64,000 nucleotides of DNA, taken from Mycolicibacterium hassiacum DSM 44199. Lineage in GTDB: Bacteria; Actinomycetota; Actinomycetes; Mycobacteriales; Mycobacteriaceae. The DNA lies in the NCBI RefSeq assembly GCF_900603025.1, contig NZ_LR026975.1, positions 4,588,001 through 4,652,000 on the forward strand, in the 5' to 3' direction. Made by a program: the position numbers and the translations under genes. The stretch's first letter is position 1; each line of letters begins with the position of its first letter. The notes under the pieces were generated by a model, which ran no database searches, had not been told where the DNA came from, and saw only the letters and a program-made list of their open reading frames with translations. Below are positions 16,768 through 27,000 of the stretch, in pieces.

Positions 16768-16828
16768 CCCGCTGTCCGGGCCGGCGGGGTGTCAGCCCGC
16801 TGTCCGGGCCGGTGGGGTGTCAGCCCGC
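16768..16828. repeat. Tandem repeat, 28-bp unit, 2.2 copies
   Basis: Copies at 16768-16795 and 16796-16823 differ at one base (C/T); a third copy begins (CCCGC). It lies between the amidase start and the Rv1733c-like stop, outside genes. Units start CCCGCTGTCCGGGCCGG. Confidence 0.85.
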
Positions 16829-16845
16829 GCTGCGCGGCCGGGAGG

Positions 16846-17484
16846 TCAGCGCGGGCCGACCAGGTCTTCCAGTGCGGTTTGCCACTGCGCCAACCGAATC
16901 CGGTCGCACACCGCGCGCACCCCGAGGTAGAGCAGGGCCGTCGCGCCGGACAGTCCGACCCAGGCGAGCGCGGCGACCATGATCGCCTCGAGCGCGGCAC
17001 GACCGGGGGTTCCCGGCGGGGAAACCGGCTTGCCGTCGGGGTCGACCCAGATCTCGACGGTGTCACCGGGTTCGGTCGCCGACGACGCCAGCACGGAGCC
17101 GGTGTGCTCGACCCCGTTGACCGACCAGCGCGCGGGCGCGCTGATCAGCCGGGAGCGCGGTCGCTTCGTGACGTCGGGAACCTCGGTGATGACGGCGGGC
17201 ACGGCGGTGCGGACGGCGGCCTGTTCGGCGTAGCGATCGCGCTGGGTGTCGTACACCGTGGACCCGAGGACCGCGGCGAGTGGGAGGAAGGCCGCCGACA
17301 TCACGATGGCGAGCAGCAGGACGAGCGCCTCGATCCGGTCGGTGGTGCGTACCAGCGGACCCCGGGCCCACAGTCCCGCCAGCGCGGGCCACCGGGGCAG
17401 CCCGAACGTGAAGCTGGTGAACCCCGCCGCACCACCAGCGTGACCGGCGGTCTTGCGCTGGTGCTCGGCGCCGTGGGAACGCAC
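16846..17484 (-). CDS. Rv1733c-like transmembrane protein
   Basis: A 212-residue protein with two membrane segments (about residues 50-75, IEALVLLLAIVMSAAFLPLAAVLG, and 165-188) flanking an extracytoplasmic domain. The motifs GPLVRTTDRIEALV, YAEQAAVRTAVPAVI, ARWSVNGVEHTGSV and GDTVEIWVDPDGKPV match Mycobacterium tuberculosis Rv1733c, a dormancy (DosR)-regulon membrane protein of unknown function; many mycobacteria carry several copies. The GTG at 17484 has AAAGGAG 8 nt upstream. I looked for a DosR box upstream and found only a half match, so dormancy control is not supported here. Confidence 0.78.
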   Translation of the reverse strand: MRSHGAEHQRKTAGHAGGAAGFTSFTFGLPRWPALAGLWARGPLVRTTDRIEALVLLLAIVMSAAFLPLAAVLGSTVYDTQRDRYAEQAAVRTAVPAVITEVPDVTKRPRSRLISAPARWSVNGVEHTGSVLASSATEPGDTVEIWVDPDGKPVSPPGTPGRAALEAIMVAALAWVGLSGATALLYLGVRAVCDRIRLAQWQTALEDLVGPR

Positions 17485-17783
17485 CTCGGTCTCCTTTCGA
17501 CCCCCTGCATCAATCCCGTGAACCGATGCTGAGTCCATCTTGCACCGGCCGATGAGCAGCGAGTTTGCCTGGTTGTAACAATGCTGCCGCATCCCATTGT
17601 GCGGTTTCGACAACGGGGGTGTTCGCAGCGACGCGGGGCGCGCGGAGGCGTGGCCGAGCCGGTCGCACACGGTCGCGCGCCGACCCATGCCCGCGGGCTC
17701 CCATGCCGGCCCATGCCGGCGAGAGTGAAGCAGTGGTCGCGATCGGCGCCGAATCGCGACCAGGAATCCTATTCCGTTGCCAG
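17485..17783. other. Intergenic region
   Basis: About 300 bp between two minus-strand genes. It holds the ribosome site of the Rv1733c-like gene and a short direct repeat of CCCATGCCGG. I see no convincing gene or RNA. Confidence 0.5.
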
Positions 17784-18698
17784 TCAGGCGCGGGTGTAGG
17801 CGATGTCGGCGACGGCGCGCGCGTATTCGGTGCCCGCCCCGTCGGTCAGGGTCGCCGACACCGTCGCCAGCCGGCGCCCGACGCGCTCGGTGCCGGTGCT
17901 GACCGTCAGCGGTCCGACGTCGATCTGCGGCGAACGGAAGAAGTGCACCGAGAAATCGGCCAGCCGGTAGCCGTCGCCCGGCCCGGTGTGGCCCTGCCCG
18001 GCCAGCGCGCAGGCGTGCGCGACGGCCGACGCGATGATCCCGCCCTGGATCGCCCCGTACGGGTTGGCCATCCACTCCTGCGGGGTCATCGCGCACACCG
18101 GCCCGGCCTCGGTCACCCGCACGGTCATCGCCAGCAACTCGGTCAACGGCCCGGGGGGTAACTCACCGCGGCTGAGCGCCAACAGGATCCGGCCGCCGTC
18201 CCAGCCCGGATCGATCGGCGCGGGGGCGGTGACGTCCAGCCGCGGCGGCGGGGCGGCCGGAAACGTGCTCTGCAGGTCGTCCTTGTCGAGCGCCGCCAAC
18301 GCCTCGGAGGTCCGGCCCACCCGCACGTCGCGGGCTATCCCGGTACAGATCACCTCCCCGGCGCCGTTGCTGACCGACAGGGTCGCGGTGGCCTGCGCGT
18401 CGTCGCGGTGCGCCAGGTCCGACGCGAGTCGCAGGGTGTCACCCAGCCGCGCCGGCGCGCCCGCGGTCAGCGCGAGCCAGGCCTGCACCGTCCCGATCGG
18501 CTCGGTGAACGAATGCCAGTACACGCCACTGCTGATCCCCTCGGCGGCCGACGCGTACGCCGCCATCTCGATCACGCCGCGATGGTCGACCAGCGCCGGG
18601 CCGATCTGCTGTTCCAGCACCAGCGCGGCGCCCTCCTTGCGCATGTTGCCGGCACCGAAGTGGTGCAGCGGCCCCGCCGTCCTGCTCACGGCCGACAT
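17784..18698 (-). CDS. Acyl-CoA thioesterase-like protein, double hotdog fold
   Basis: A 304-residue protein built of two hotdog-like halves. The N-terminal half (GPLHHFGAGNMRKEGAALVLE ... HRGVIEMAAYASAAEG) and the C-terminal half (GWDGGRILLALSRGELPPG ... NPYGAIQGGIIASAVAHACALAGQG ... HFFRSPQIDVGPLTV) fit the PaaI/4HBT thioesterase superfamily. They would hydrolyse an acyl-CoA or aryl-CoA thioester. The start at 18698 (MSAVSRTAG) is preferred because it has GGGAG just upstream; a GTG at 18728 is possible. It is divergent from the WS/DGAT gene, a natural lipid-metabolism pairing. Confidence 0.78.
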   Translation of the reverse strand: MSAVSRTAGPLHHFGAGNMRKEGAALVLEQQIGPALVDHRGVIEMAAYASAAEGISSGVYWHSFTEPIGTVQAWLALTAGAPARLGDTLRLASDLAHRDDAQATATLSVSNGAGEVICTGIARDVRVGRTSEALAALDKDDLQSTFPAAPPPRLDVTAPAPIDPGWDGGRILLALSRGELPPGPLTELLAMTVRVTEAGPVCAMTPQEWMANPYGAIQGGIIASAVAHACALAGQGHTGPGDGYRLADFSVHFFRSPQIDVGPLTVSTGTERVGRRLATVSATLTDGAGTEYARAVADIAYTRA

Positions 18699-18799
18699 CC
18701 TCTCCCAGCCCGCCGGCGCGTGCGCCACCGGGATGGGGTTTTCCGTTGTACGCCGCCGGGGAAGAGAGGATGCTGGCAGACACCGACGCTGGAGGTCCG

Positions 18800-20161
18800 A
18801 TGCAGCCGATCGCCCCGACCGATGCCCTGTTCCTGGTGGGTGAGTCGCGTGAGCATCCGATGCATGTCGCCGGCCTTCAGCTGTTCCAGCCGCCGCCGGA
18901 CGCCGGCCCGGAGTTCCTGCGCGGACTCTACGACGCGCTGCTGGCGCAGACCGATGTGCAGCCGACGTTCCGCAAACGCCCGGCCTTCGCCGGCGCGATC
19001 ACCAACCTGGTGTGGGCCGTCGACAAGGAGGTCGAGCTCGATTACCACCTGCGCCGGTCGGCGCTGCCGGCCCCGGGCCGGGTCCGCGATCTGCTCGAGC
19101 TGGCGTCGCGGCTGCACGGATCGCTGCTCGACCGGCACCGCCCGCTGTGGGAGTCGCATCTGATCGAGGGGCTCGACGACGGCCGGTTCGCCGTCTACAC
19201 GAAGTTCCACCACGCGCTCATCGACGGGGTCTCGGCGATGAAGCTCATGCAGCGGGCGTTGTCGGAGGACCCCGCCGACACCGAGGTGCGCGCCCCCTGG
19301 TGCCTGCGGCCGCGCCGCCGCAGCGCACAGGGCGCCGACACCGGGTTACCGCTGCTGCGCACCGCCCGCCGACTGGCCGGCGCGATCACCGGAATCGCGC
19401 CCACCACACTGACCCTGGCGCGTTCCGCGCTGCTCGAACAGGAGCTCATGCTGCCGTTCCGGGCGCCGAAGACCATGCTCAACGTCCGCATCGGCGGGGC
19501 GCGCCGGGTCGCGGCCCAGTCCTGGCCGCTGGAGCGCATCCGCAACGTCAAGGCCGCAGCCGGAGTGACGGTCAACGACGTCGCGCTGGCCATGTGCGCC
19601 GGGGCGCTGCGTGGCTATCTCACCGACCTCGACGCACTGCCGGACACCCCGCTGGTGGCGATGGTGCCGGTCAACCTGCGCACCGAGAACGACACCGACG
19701 GCGGCAATCTGGTCGGCGCGGTACTGTGCAATCTGGCCACCGACCTCGACGACCCGGCCGAGCGGCTGCGGGCGATCACCGAGTCGATGCGGCGCACCAA
19801 ACGGGTCTACGCCGACCTGCCGCGCACCCACCAGCTGGCGGTGTCGGCGCTGCTGGTCGGCGGCGTCGCGCTGGGCCTGCTGCCCGGGTTCGTGCGGACC
19901 GCGCCGCCGCCGTTCAACATCGTGATCTCGAATGTGCCGGGGGCGCGGGCCCCGCTGTACTTCGGCGGGGCCCGGCTCGACGGCAACTATCCGCTGTCGA
20001 TCCCGCTCGACGGCCTGGCGCTCAACATCACGCTGGCCAACTACGCCGGCAACCTCGACTTCGGGTTGGTCGGCTGCCGCCGCAGCGTGCCCCGGCTGCA
20101 GCGGCTGCTCGACCACCTCGAGACGGCGCTGAAGGACCTCGAACAGGCCGTCGGGGCGTGA
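18800..20161 (+). CDS. Wax ester synthase/diacylglycerol acyltransferase (WS/DGAT)
   Basis: A 453-residue acyltransferase that makes triacylglycerol or wax esters from acyl-CoA. The catalytic motif HHALIDG (His137, His138, Asp142) lies in the N-terminal condensation-like domain; the C-terminal WS/DGAT domain has the NIVISNVPGARAPLYFGGARL and PLSIPLDGLALNITL segments. Mycobacteria carry many such genes (tgs/WS-DGAT) for storage lipid. Start 18800 is set by GGAGG at 18791-18795; the longer frame has no ribosome site. It converges on the VOC gene with 1 bp between the stops. Confidence 0.92.
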   Translation: MQPIAPTDALFLVGESREHPMHVAGLQLFQPPPDAGPEFLRGLYDALLAQTDVQPTFRKRPAFAGAITNLVWAVDKEVELDYHLRRSALPAPGRVRDLLELASRLHGSLLDRHRPLWESHLIEGLDDGRFAVYTKFHHALIDGVSAMKLMQRALSEDPADTEVRAPWCLRPRRRSAQGADTGLPLLRTARRLAGAITGIAPTTLTLARSALLEQELMLPFRAPKTMLNVRIGGARRVAAQSWPLERIRNVKAAAGVTVNDVALAMCAGALRGYLTDLDALPDTPLVAMVPVNLRTENDTDGGNLVGAVLCNLATDLDDPAERLRAITESMRRTKRVYADLPRTHQLAVSALLVGGVALGLLPGFVRTAPPPFNIVISNVPGARAPLYFGGARLDGNYPLSIPLDGLALNITLANYAGNLDFGLVGCRRSVPRLQRLLDHLETALKDLEQAVGA

Positions 20162-20162
20162 C

Positions 20163-20516
20163 TCAGCGCTGAATCGGCTTGTAGAAGACCAGCCCGTTGC
20201 CCTTGTTGTCGTAGACCACCGCGCGCCGCTCGTGGGCGTCGTCGTACGGGCCCTTGACGATGCCGCCGCCGGCCGCCTCCACGGCCTTGGCCGCGCCGTC
20301 CACGTCCTCGGTCTTGATGCCGACGACCACCTGCCCGTGGATCGGATGGTCGACCGCGGTCGCCAGCGCCAGGGTCACGCCGCCGCCGTCGAGCGCGGCG
20401 AAGTGCGCACCGTCGCGGAACTTCAGCGAGAAGCCCAGGGTCTCGGTGTAGAACTTGATCGACTCGTCGAGATTGTCGGTCGACAAGATGATCATCTTGA
20501 CTTGCTTATCGCTCAC
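20163..20516 (-). CDS. VOC (glyoxalase/bleomycin-resistance) superfamily protein
   Basis: A 117-residue vicinal-oxygen-chelate protein: VKMIILSTDNLDESIKFYTETLGF at the start, then a second beta-alpha-beta unit (VVGIKTEDVDGAAKAVEAAGGGIVKGPYDD ... RRAVVYDNKGNGLVFYKP). Family members are lyases, dioxygenases or drug-binding proteins; the metal ligands are not clear enough to predict a reaction. The GTG at 20516 follows AGGAGG closely. Confidence 0.78.
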   Translation of the reverse strand: MSDKQVKMIILSTDNLDESIKFYTETLGFSLKFRDGAHFAALDGGGVTLALATAVDHPIHGQVVVGIKTEDVDGAAKAVEAAGGGIVKGPYDDAHERRAVVYDNKGNGLVFYKPIQR

Positions 20517-20594
20517 TGCGCCTCCTTCAAACCTCGTCGATGAGGACAATCCGGATTGCCGCACAACAGTATTGCCCAGCGGTGCCGGCTGCGG

Positions 20595-21431
20595 TCACCC
20601 GAACTCGACCAGCGTGTAGGCGCCCCGGTGGTTGCGCAGCAGCGGCCACCGCCACACCGCGGGGTAGACCTTGCCGAAGAAGAAGCCGCGGCCGGCCGGC
20701 ATCGGCAGATCGTGCACCGCGCGGATGCCCGGCACCGTCTCGGGCAGCCGGGCCAGCTGCGCGGCGGACAGGCTGAACGGCATCGGCGGTACCCGGTAGT
20801 GCCGTGACGAGCGCAGCCCGTTGCGGGCCACCTTCGGCACCAGCACCGGCGGCAGGTCGAAGAGCATCCGCCCGCCGGGGAACCGGCGGGCACACTCGGC
20901 GATCAGGCCCATCGCCTCGTCGGGCTGCAGGTACATCAGCAGCCCCTCGGCGGTGATGAACACCCCGCCGCTGGCGTCCACCGCGTCGGCCCAGGAGTAG
21001 TCCAACGCCGACTGCGCCAGGGCGGTGATCCGCGGCGAGGACGGAAGCAGCCGGTCGCGCAGCTCGATGACCGGCGGCAGGTCGACGCTGATCCAGCGGA
21101 AGCCGGCGTCCGGCAGCGCGGCGGAGACCCGCCAGAAGCTGGTCTGCAGGCCTTCGGCGAGCGCGACGACGGTGGCCGACGGATGGTCGCGCAGATAGTC
21201 GATGGTGGCGCGGTCGAACGCCAGCGAACGCAGCGCCATCTCCTGGCCCCGGCGGCCGAACTTCTCGAAATCGAAGTCGATGGCGTCGACGAGCCGGATC
21301 GCCACCGGGTCGTCGATGATGGGCTGCGGGCGGCGGGCCTGATAGGCGCGGCCGTACAGCGTCAGCAGCGCGGTCTCCGAGACACCGGCGAGGTGGCTGG
21401 CATCGACCCGCTCGTGGTCGGCGTGATCCAT
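20595..21431 (-). CDS. Class I SAM-dependent methyltransferase, leucine carboxyl methyltransferase family
   Basis: A 278-residue methyltransferase of the LCMT/PPM1-like group frequent in mycobacteria. Features include TALLTLYGRAYQARRPQPIIDDPVAIRL near the start, the SAM motif region VVALAEGLQTSFWRV, SVDLPPVIELRD, and FITAEGLLMYLQPDE. It likely methylates a small-molecule carboxyl or hydroxyl group; the substrate is unknown. The ATG at 21431 has only a weak upstream purine stretch. Confidence 0.82.
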   Translation of the reverse strand: MDHADHERVDASHLAGVSETALLTLYGRAYQARRPQPIIDDPVAIRLVDAIDFDFEKFGRRGQEMALRSLAFDRATIDYLRDHPSATVVALAEGLQTSFWRVSAALPDAGFRWISVDLPPVIELRDRLLPSSPRITALAQSALDYSWADAVDASGGVFITAEGLLMYLQPDEAMGLIAECARRFPGGRMLFDLPPVLVPKVARNGLRSSRHYRVPPMPFSLSAAQLARLPETVPGIRAVHDLPMPAGRGFFFGKVYPAVWRWPLLRNHRGAYTLVEFG

Positions 21432-21723
21432 AACCCGAACCTACCCGCGGCCGGGGCCCGACCGGAGGTGCCGTGTCGAGGCTGCGGATGCGTCACCAGC
21501 ACGTTCCCACGCGGCGGACCGAGCGAACGCGCGGCCAGCTGCCCGGGCGCGCGTTTTCGGCCCGACGACTTCGCTTGCGCCAGAGGCTTTCCCGCTGTAT
21601 ATCGCGAACTACCAGGTGCTCGCGTTCGTCGCGAGGCGGGAGCTCCCGCCGGTGGTCCTGCTGGATCGGTGTGCGAGACAACGCCCGATAGAATGGTGTT
21701 TGGTTTCTTGTCCGCTGCGACGC
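21432..21723. other. Intergenic region with candidate promoter
   Basis: About 290 bp between a minus-strand methyltransferase and a small plus-strand frame. Its GC is lower than its surroundings. It contains TAGAAT near 21688-21693, a possible -10 for the small gene. Nothing else is supported. Confidence 0.35.
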
Positions 21724-21906
21724 GTGCCAACCGGATGGGACCGAGCTAGGGATCGAGTCGAAGCAAAGGCGCTGCGCGACGCGCGACTCGGCGCACAGGA
21801 AATGTTCGAACTCGTCATCGACAGCATCATCGAGGGCGTGCAGAACGCCGTGGCTGAACACGCTGCGCATTCGACCCTGCGACCGAACGAGGGCATCGCC
21901 ACCTAG
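21724..21906 (+). CDS. Possible small protein, 60 residues
   Basis: The frame from GTG at 21724 has strongly G/C-ending codons and encodes an amphipathic helix (ARDRVEAKALRDARLGAQEMFELV then IDSIIEGVQNAVAEHAA). This makes it more protein-like than the other frames of this gap. An in-frame extension to 21616 exists but is Arg/Cys rich and less credible. No ribosome site is seen. I do not recognise a family. It could be non-coding. Confidence 0.35.
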   Translation: MPTGWDRARDRVEAKALRDARLGAQEMFELVIDSIIEGVQNAVAEHAAHSTLRPNEGIAT

Positions 21907-21963
21907 TCGGTCACAGCGGAGTGGTCATTCCGCGGCGACAGTCTCGCGCGCACCGCCGACGGT

Positions 21964-22257
21964 TCAGACCAGATAGATCACGAACACCGTGGCGAACATC
22001 ACCGCCAGCCAGCCGTCGGTGCCCCACCGCACCCACCGCGGGGCCGAGCGGACCTCCATGAAGTTCCGGAAGATCAGCCGCACCTTGACGATGGTGAGCG
22101 CCAGCACCAGCGCGGTGATCGGCACGCTGGCGTGGACGGTCTGGGTGAAGTGGGCGGGCGCCAGCCACCACGAGCCGACGGTGATCGCGGTGAGCGCCAC
22201 CCAGGTCCAGGTCATCACGCGGCCGGCGCGGGACCGGCGTTCGGTCAGGTCGGTCAC
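21964..22257 (-). CDS. Cytochrome c oxidase subunit IV-like membrane protein
   Basis: A 97-residue protein with three membrane helices (about 16-34, 45-62 and 76-95). Motifs (MTWTWVALTAITVGSWW, ASVPITALVLALTIVKVRLIFRNFMEVR) match the prokaryotic COX4/CyoD-like subunit IV family. It is the last gene of a four-gene operon that includes a subunit III-like protein but no catalytic subunit I or II. The start at 22257 has GAGG 5 nt upstream; GTG at 22263 would overlap the upstream stop (GTGA) and is an alternative. Confidence 0.8.
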   Translation of the reverse strand: MTDLTERRSRAGRVMTWTWVALTAITVGSWWLAPAHFTQTVHASVPITALVLALTIVKVRLIFRNFMEVRSAPRWVRWGTDGWLAVMFATVFVIYLV

Positions 22258-22259
22258 GA

Positions 22260-22850
22260 TCACCTCATCACGTAGAGCAGGCCGAAGATGACAACCCAGA
22301 GCAGATCGACCATGTGCCAGTAGATCGCGCCGGACTCCACCAGCCAGGTCCGGCGGCGGCTGCGGTTACGCAGTTCGCGGACGACGACGCCGAGCACGAT
22401 CAGCCCGATCAGCACGTGCAGCAGGTGAACTCCGGTGAACACGTAGTAGAACGAGTAGAACAGGTCGGAGTTGGTGTGACCGGCGCTGATCTTGCTCGCC
22501 CACTCGTAGCCCTTGAGGGCCATGAACAGCAGCCCGCAGGCCGCGCCGGCGTAGGTCAGCCGGACCGCCTGGTCGTACCGGCCGGCCCGGGTCGAAAGCA
22601 CGCTGCGCGCCACGAACCACGAGCTGGTCAACAGCACCACGGTGTTGACCACGCCGATGTTGATGTCGAGGTGCTGCTGGGCGGCCAGGAACGCCTCGTG
22701 GTTCATGGTGCGGTAGACCATGTAGACGACGAAATAGCCGCCGAAGATGATCAGGTCGCCGAGCACCATCACCCACATGTGCACATCGCCGGGCAGGTGT
22801 TCGGCGTTGCCCGTGCGCGGTTCGGCTACCGCCGAATTCGATTGCGTCAT
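22260..22850 (-). CDS. Cytochrome c oxidase subunit III-like (NorE-type) protein
   Basis: A 196-residue, five-helix membrane protein of the haem-copper oxidase subunit III family. The signature VFTGVHLLHVLIGL (the F-x3-G-x-H-x2-H-x3-G motif) and the terminal YWHMVDLLWVVIFGLLYV are clear. The short five-helix form beginning EHLPGDVHMWVMVLGD resembles NorE/CyoC-like proteins rather than the full mycobacterial CtaE. AGGA lies 7 nt before ATG. No subunit I gene is in the window, so it is either an accessory of an oxidase encoded elsewhere or part of another membrane system with its two downstream and upstream partners. Confidence 0.85.
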   Translation of the reverse strand: MTQSNSAVAEPRTGNAEHLPGDVHMWVMVLGDLIIFGGYFVVYMVYRTMNHEAFLAAQQHLDINIGVVNTVVLLTSSWFVARSVLSTRAGRYDQAVRLTYAGAACGLLFMALKGYEWASKISAGHTNSDLFYSFYYVFTGVHLLHVLIGLIVLGVVVRELRNRSRRRTWLVESGAIYWHMVDLLWVVIFGLLYVMR

Positions 22851-22865
22851 AACGATTTCCTGATT

Positions 22866-23615
22866 TCAGTCCAGCGGGGGCGAGTCGACCGGTTCGCGGG
22901 CGGCGGCGCGGCGCAGCAGCAGGATTAGCGCGCCCAGCCAGAACGTGAAGATCAGCACCGCCCACCAGAACGCCACCGAGCCGTTCCAGGCGAACGGACC
23001 GGAGTAGAACACATACATCTGGGTGGCGATCACCTCGGTGACGATCTGCCAGATGCACACGTAGGCAAACCATTTCGGGAAGATCTCGTTCTTGTCGTAG
23101 AGGATGGCGATCGCGAACACCAGATAGGCGGCCGAGAAACAGCCCAGCGAACCGTTGTAGGACAGCATGCCCAGGTCGTAGAGCATGCCGACCAGTTCGG
23201 GATCGCGGTCGGCGCGGAAGGTGGCGGTCAAAAAGCACACCGCCACCAGCAGAAAACCGGGTAGCGCCCCCACCCCCATGCCGCCGATGTAGCCGTAGGC
23301 GAACACCTTTCCCACCGACATGCGCATCATGTGGTAGGCGACCAGTCCGTTGGTCACCGCCGCCCCGCCGAGCAGGATCAGCAGCACCATGAAGCCGAAC
23401 TGAATGGTCGTGTGGTGTTCGGCGAAGAACGCGACCTTGCCCTCGGTGGCGACATCCGGGCGCGGCGGCGGAGTCACCCGGGTAAGCACGCAGATGATGA
23501 CGCCGAACACCGCGTACCACGCGGGAAAGAACCAGGTGACCAGTCGCACGTCGGGTTTGCCGCCGGCCGTGTCGCCGGGGTCCGCGGTGAGCCGGCGGGG
23601 CAGCAGCACGCTCAC
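22866..23615 (-). CDS. Multi-helix membrane protein, paralogue of the next gene upstream
   Basis: A 249-residue membrane protein with about six hydrophobic segments. It shares with the product of 23612-24355 a FAYxY segment, an F-R-x-DRDPE motif followed by an L-x-DL helix, an FPxW loop, and a GPxAWxG motif before the last helix. I do not recognise a named family. The GTG at 23615 overlaps the upstream TGA (GTGA), so the two are translationally coupled, and the subunit III-like gene follows by 15 bp. The longer frame to 23819 is an overlap with the neighbour. It is probably part of a membrane complex with the oxidase-like subunits. Confidence 0.75.
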   Translation of the reverse strand: MSVLLPRRLTADPGDTAGGKPDVRLVTWFFPAWYAVFGVIICVLTRVTPPPRPDVATEGKVAFFAEHHTTIQFGFMVLLILLGGAAVTNGLVAYHMMRMSVGKVFAYGYIGGMGVGALPGFLLVAVCFLTATFRADRDPELVGMLYDLGMLSYNGSLGCFSAAYLVFAIAILYDKNEIFPKWFAYVCIWQIVTEVIATQMYVFYSGPFAWNGSVAFWWAVLIFTFWLGALILLLRRAAAREPVDSPPLD

Positions 23616-24355
23616 CGGATGACCCCCTCGGCGCGCGCCTGCTCGAGCACGGCCCGGCGCAGCACGAAGAACATCACGATGACGAACGCCGCGAACGCGC
23701 CGTTGCGCACCCAGAACGACAGCAGGCCGTCCCACGCCAGGGGGCCGGTCTGGAACACCGCCGCCCCCGCCGAGGGCACAATCGCCAACCCGGTCGCCAG
23801 TGAGTAGTGGCCGACCCAACGCGGGAACACCGGGTCCGGGCCGTTGTCGAAGTAGACCGCCAGCGCCAGCAGGACGAACTGGGCGAACACCATGCCGATC
23901 GGGGCGATGAACACGATCCAGGCCAGGTCGTTGAGCACCTGGATGATCTCGGGATCACGGTCCGGGCGGAACGCCGCAACGAGGAAGAAGATGTTCGACA
24001 GCGCGAAGATGGTGGCGCCGCTGACCGCCGCGGTCAGGTAGCAGTAGGCGAAGACGTGGCTCTGGGTGCGCATCCGCTTCATCTGCACCACGATCACCAT
24101 GAAGAACGGCAGCACCATGATTCCGCACAGGTTGAACGTGACCTGGCTGAACCGAATCCACGCGGTGTTCTCGGCGTAGAACCGGGCCACCTGTTCGGGG
24201 GTGAGCAGAGGGGACAGCGGTGGCCAGAAGCCGGGGAAGGCCAGCAGCGCGATCAGTAACACGGCCCCGACCGCGGGCGCCGTCCACAGGGACACCCACT
24301 GGGCCTTGATGTTGCCGGCCTTGGGGAGGTCCTGCACCTCCTCGAGAATCTGCAC
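23612..24355 (-). CDS. Multi-helix membrane protein, first gene of an oxidase-subunit-like operon
   Basis: A 247-residue membrane protein with about six helices, paralogous to the downstream gene (shared DRDPE, FPRW and GPLAWDG motifs at about residues 130, 170 and 205). The first ~25 residues are cytoplasmic; helix 1 is followed by a loop PLSPLLTPEQVARFYAENTAWIRF. GGAGG lies 5 nt before the GTG at 24355; the GTG at 24361 is too close to that site. It begins a tightly overlapping operon that ends with subunit III- and IV-like proteins. No metal-binding His cluster stands out. Function unknown. Confidence 0.75.
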   Translation of the reverse strand: MQILEEVQDLPKAGNIKAQWVSLWTAPAVGAVLLIALLAFPGFWPPLSPLLTPEQVARFYAENTAWIRFSQVTFNLCGIMVLPFFMVIVVQMKRMRTQSHVFAYCYLTAAVSGATIFALSNIFFLVAAFRPDRDPEIIQVLNDLAWIVFIAPIGMVFAQFVLLALAVYFDNGPDPVFPRWVGHYSLATGLAIVPSAGAAVFQTGPLAWDGLLSFWVRNGAFAAFVIVMFFVLRRAVLEQARAEGVIR

Positions 24356-26166
<1,811 letters not shown>

Positions 26167-26188
26167 CGCGGGTTTCCCGGCTGCGGGG

Positions 26189-26881
26189 TCACCCCCGCTG
26201 GGGTCGTGCGCCGCGACCGTGGACGATGTCGGCCCGGTCGGGATCCCAGCGGTTGTAGAACACCACGTCGCCGACCGGCCGACGCCGCAGCGGACCGTGG
26301 CGGCCACGCGGCCACCCCACCACGACGTGTCCGGCGATGAACCAGCTGTCGGGGACGCCCACCGCCGCCCGCAGGATCTGTTCCCCGCCGTAGGACGCCC
26401 AGCTGGTGAAGCATGCGCCGAGACCAAGGGCGCGAGCGGCCAGGAAGAAGTTCTGCATCGCGGGATAGATCGACCCGCCCTGCAGGTATTCCGACGCGAA
26501 CTCGGTCTTGTAGGCGGTGAACAACACCGAGGTGCGTTCGCCGGCACGCTCGTGCAGTTCGTAGATCGCCCGGTTGTTGCGGGCCGGCCGGCTGGTGTCC
26601 GCCGGATCGGGCCGGGTCATCCCGTAGACGGATTCGATGGTCTGCAACGCGATTCGGGCGGCTTCGGCGACCGCCGCGCGTTGTTCGGGCGCGTCGAGTA
26701 CCACGAACCGCCAGAGTTGGGCATTGGCACCATTGGGCGCCCAGGTCGCAGCCTGCAGGCAGCGGTTGAGTGTCTGGGCGTCGACGGGTTCATCGGTGAA
26801 CCGGCGTATCGACCGAGCGGTGGACATCACTTCCCAAACATCGTCCGCCGCTTGATGGTTCGCGTGTTGATGATCCGGCAC
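26189..26881 (-). CDS. Nitroreductase-family FMN oxidoreductase
   Basis: A 230-residue protein with the nitroreductase fold: N-terminal MSTARSIRRFTDEPVDAQTL (FMN phosphate-binding Arg residues), TWAPNGANAQLWRFVVL, ARALGLGACFTSW, and a C-terminal VVVGWPRGRHGP. These enzymes reduce nitro compounds or quinones with NAD(P)H and FMN. The GTG at 26881 is preferred to the internal ATG at 26827 because the extra 18 residues include a plausible helix, but the ribosome site is weak. It lies downstream of arr on the same strand, with a hairpin between. Confidence 0.82.
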   Translation of the reverse strand: MPDHQHANHQAADDVWEVMSTARSIRRFTDEPVDAQTLNRCLQAATWAPNGANAQLWRFVVLDAPEQRAAVAEAARIALQTIESVYGMTRPDPADTSRPARNNRAIYELHERAGERTSVLFTAYKTEFASEYLQGGSIYPAMQNFFLAARALGLGACFTSWASYGGEQILRAAVGVPDSWFIAGHVVVGWPRGRHGPLRRRPVGDVVFYNRWDPDRADIVHGRGARPQRG

Positions 26882-26964
26882 GAGTTCGGCCCACTCCTTC
26901 CCGACGGTGGTGTGCGGTGGTGGCGTCGGCGCACCGACAACCGTAACGTCGCCGCGGCCGGAAC

Positions 26965-26994
26965 AATCCCGAATCCGGGGCGACTGCCGGGATT
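26965..26994 (-). terminator. Candidate hairpin terminator after arr
   Basis: AATCCCG and CGGGATT form a 7-bp stem with a 16-nt loop, 6 bp beyond the arr stop codon. There is no long U tract. Confidence 0.35.
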
Positions 26995-27000
26995 CGACGG

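Noticed and set aside
17485..17600. DosR box upstream of the Rv1733c-like gene
   Set aside because: Only GGACT and weak surroundings are seen; the second half-site is missing.
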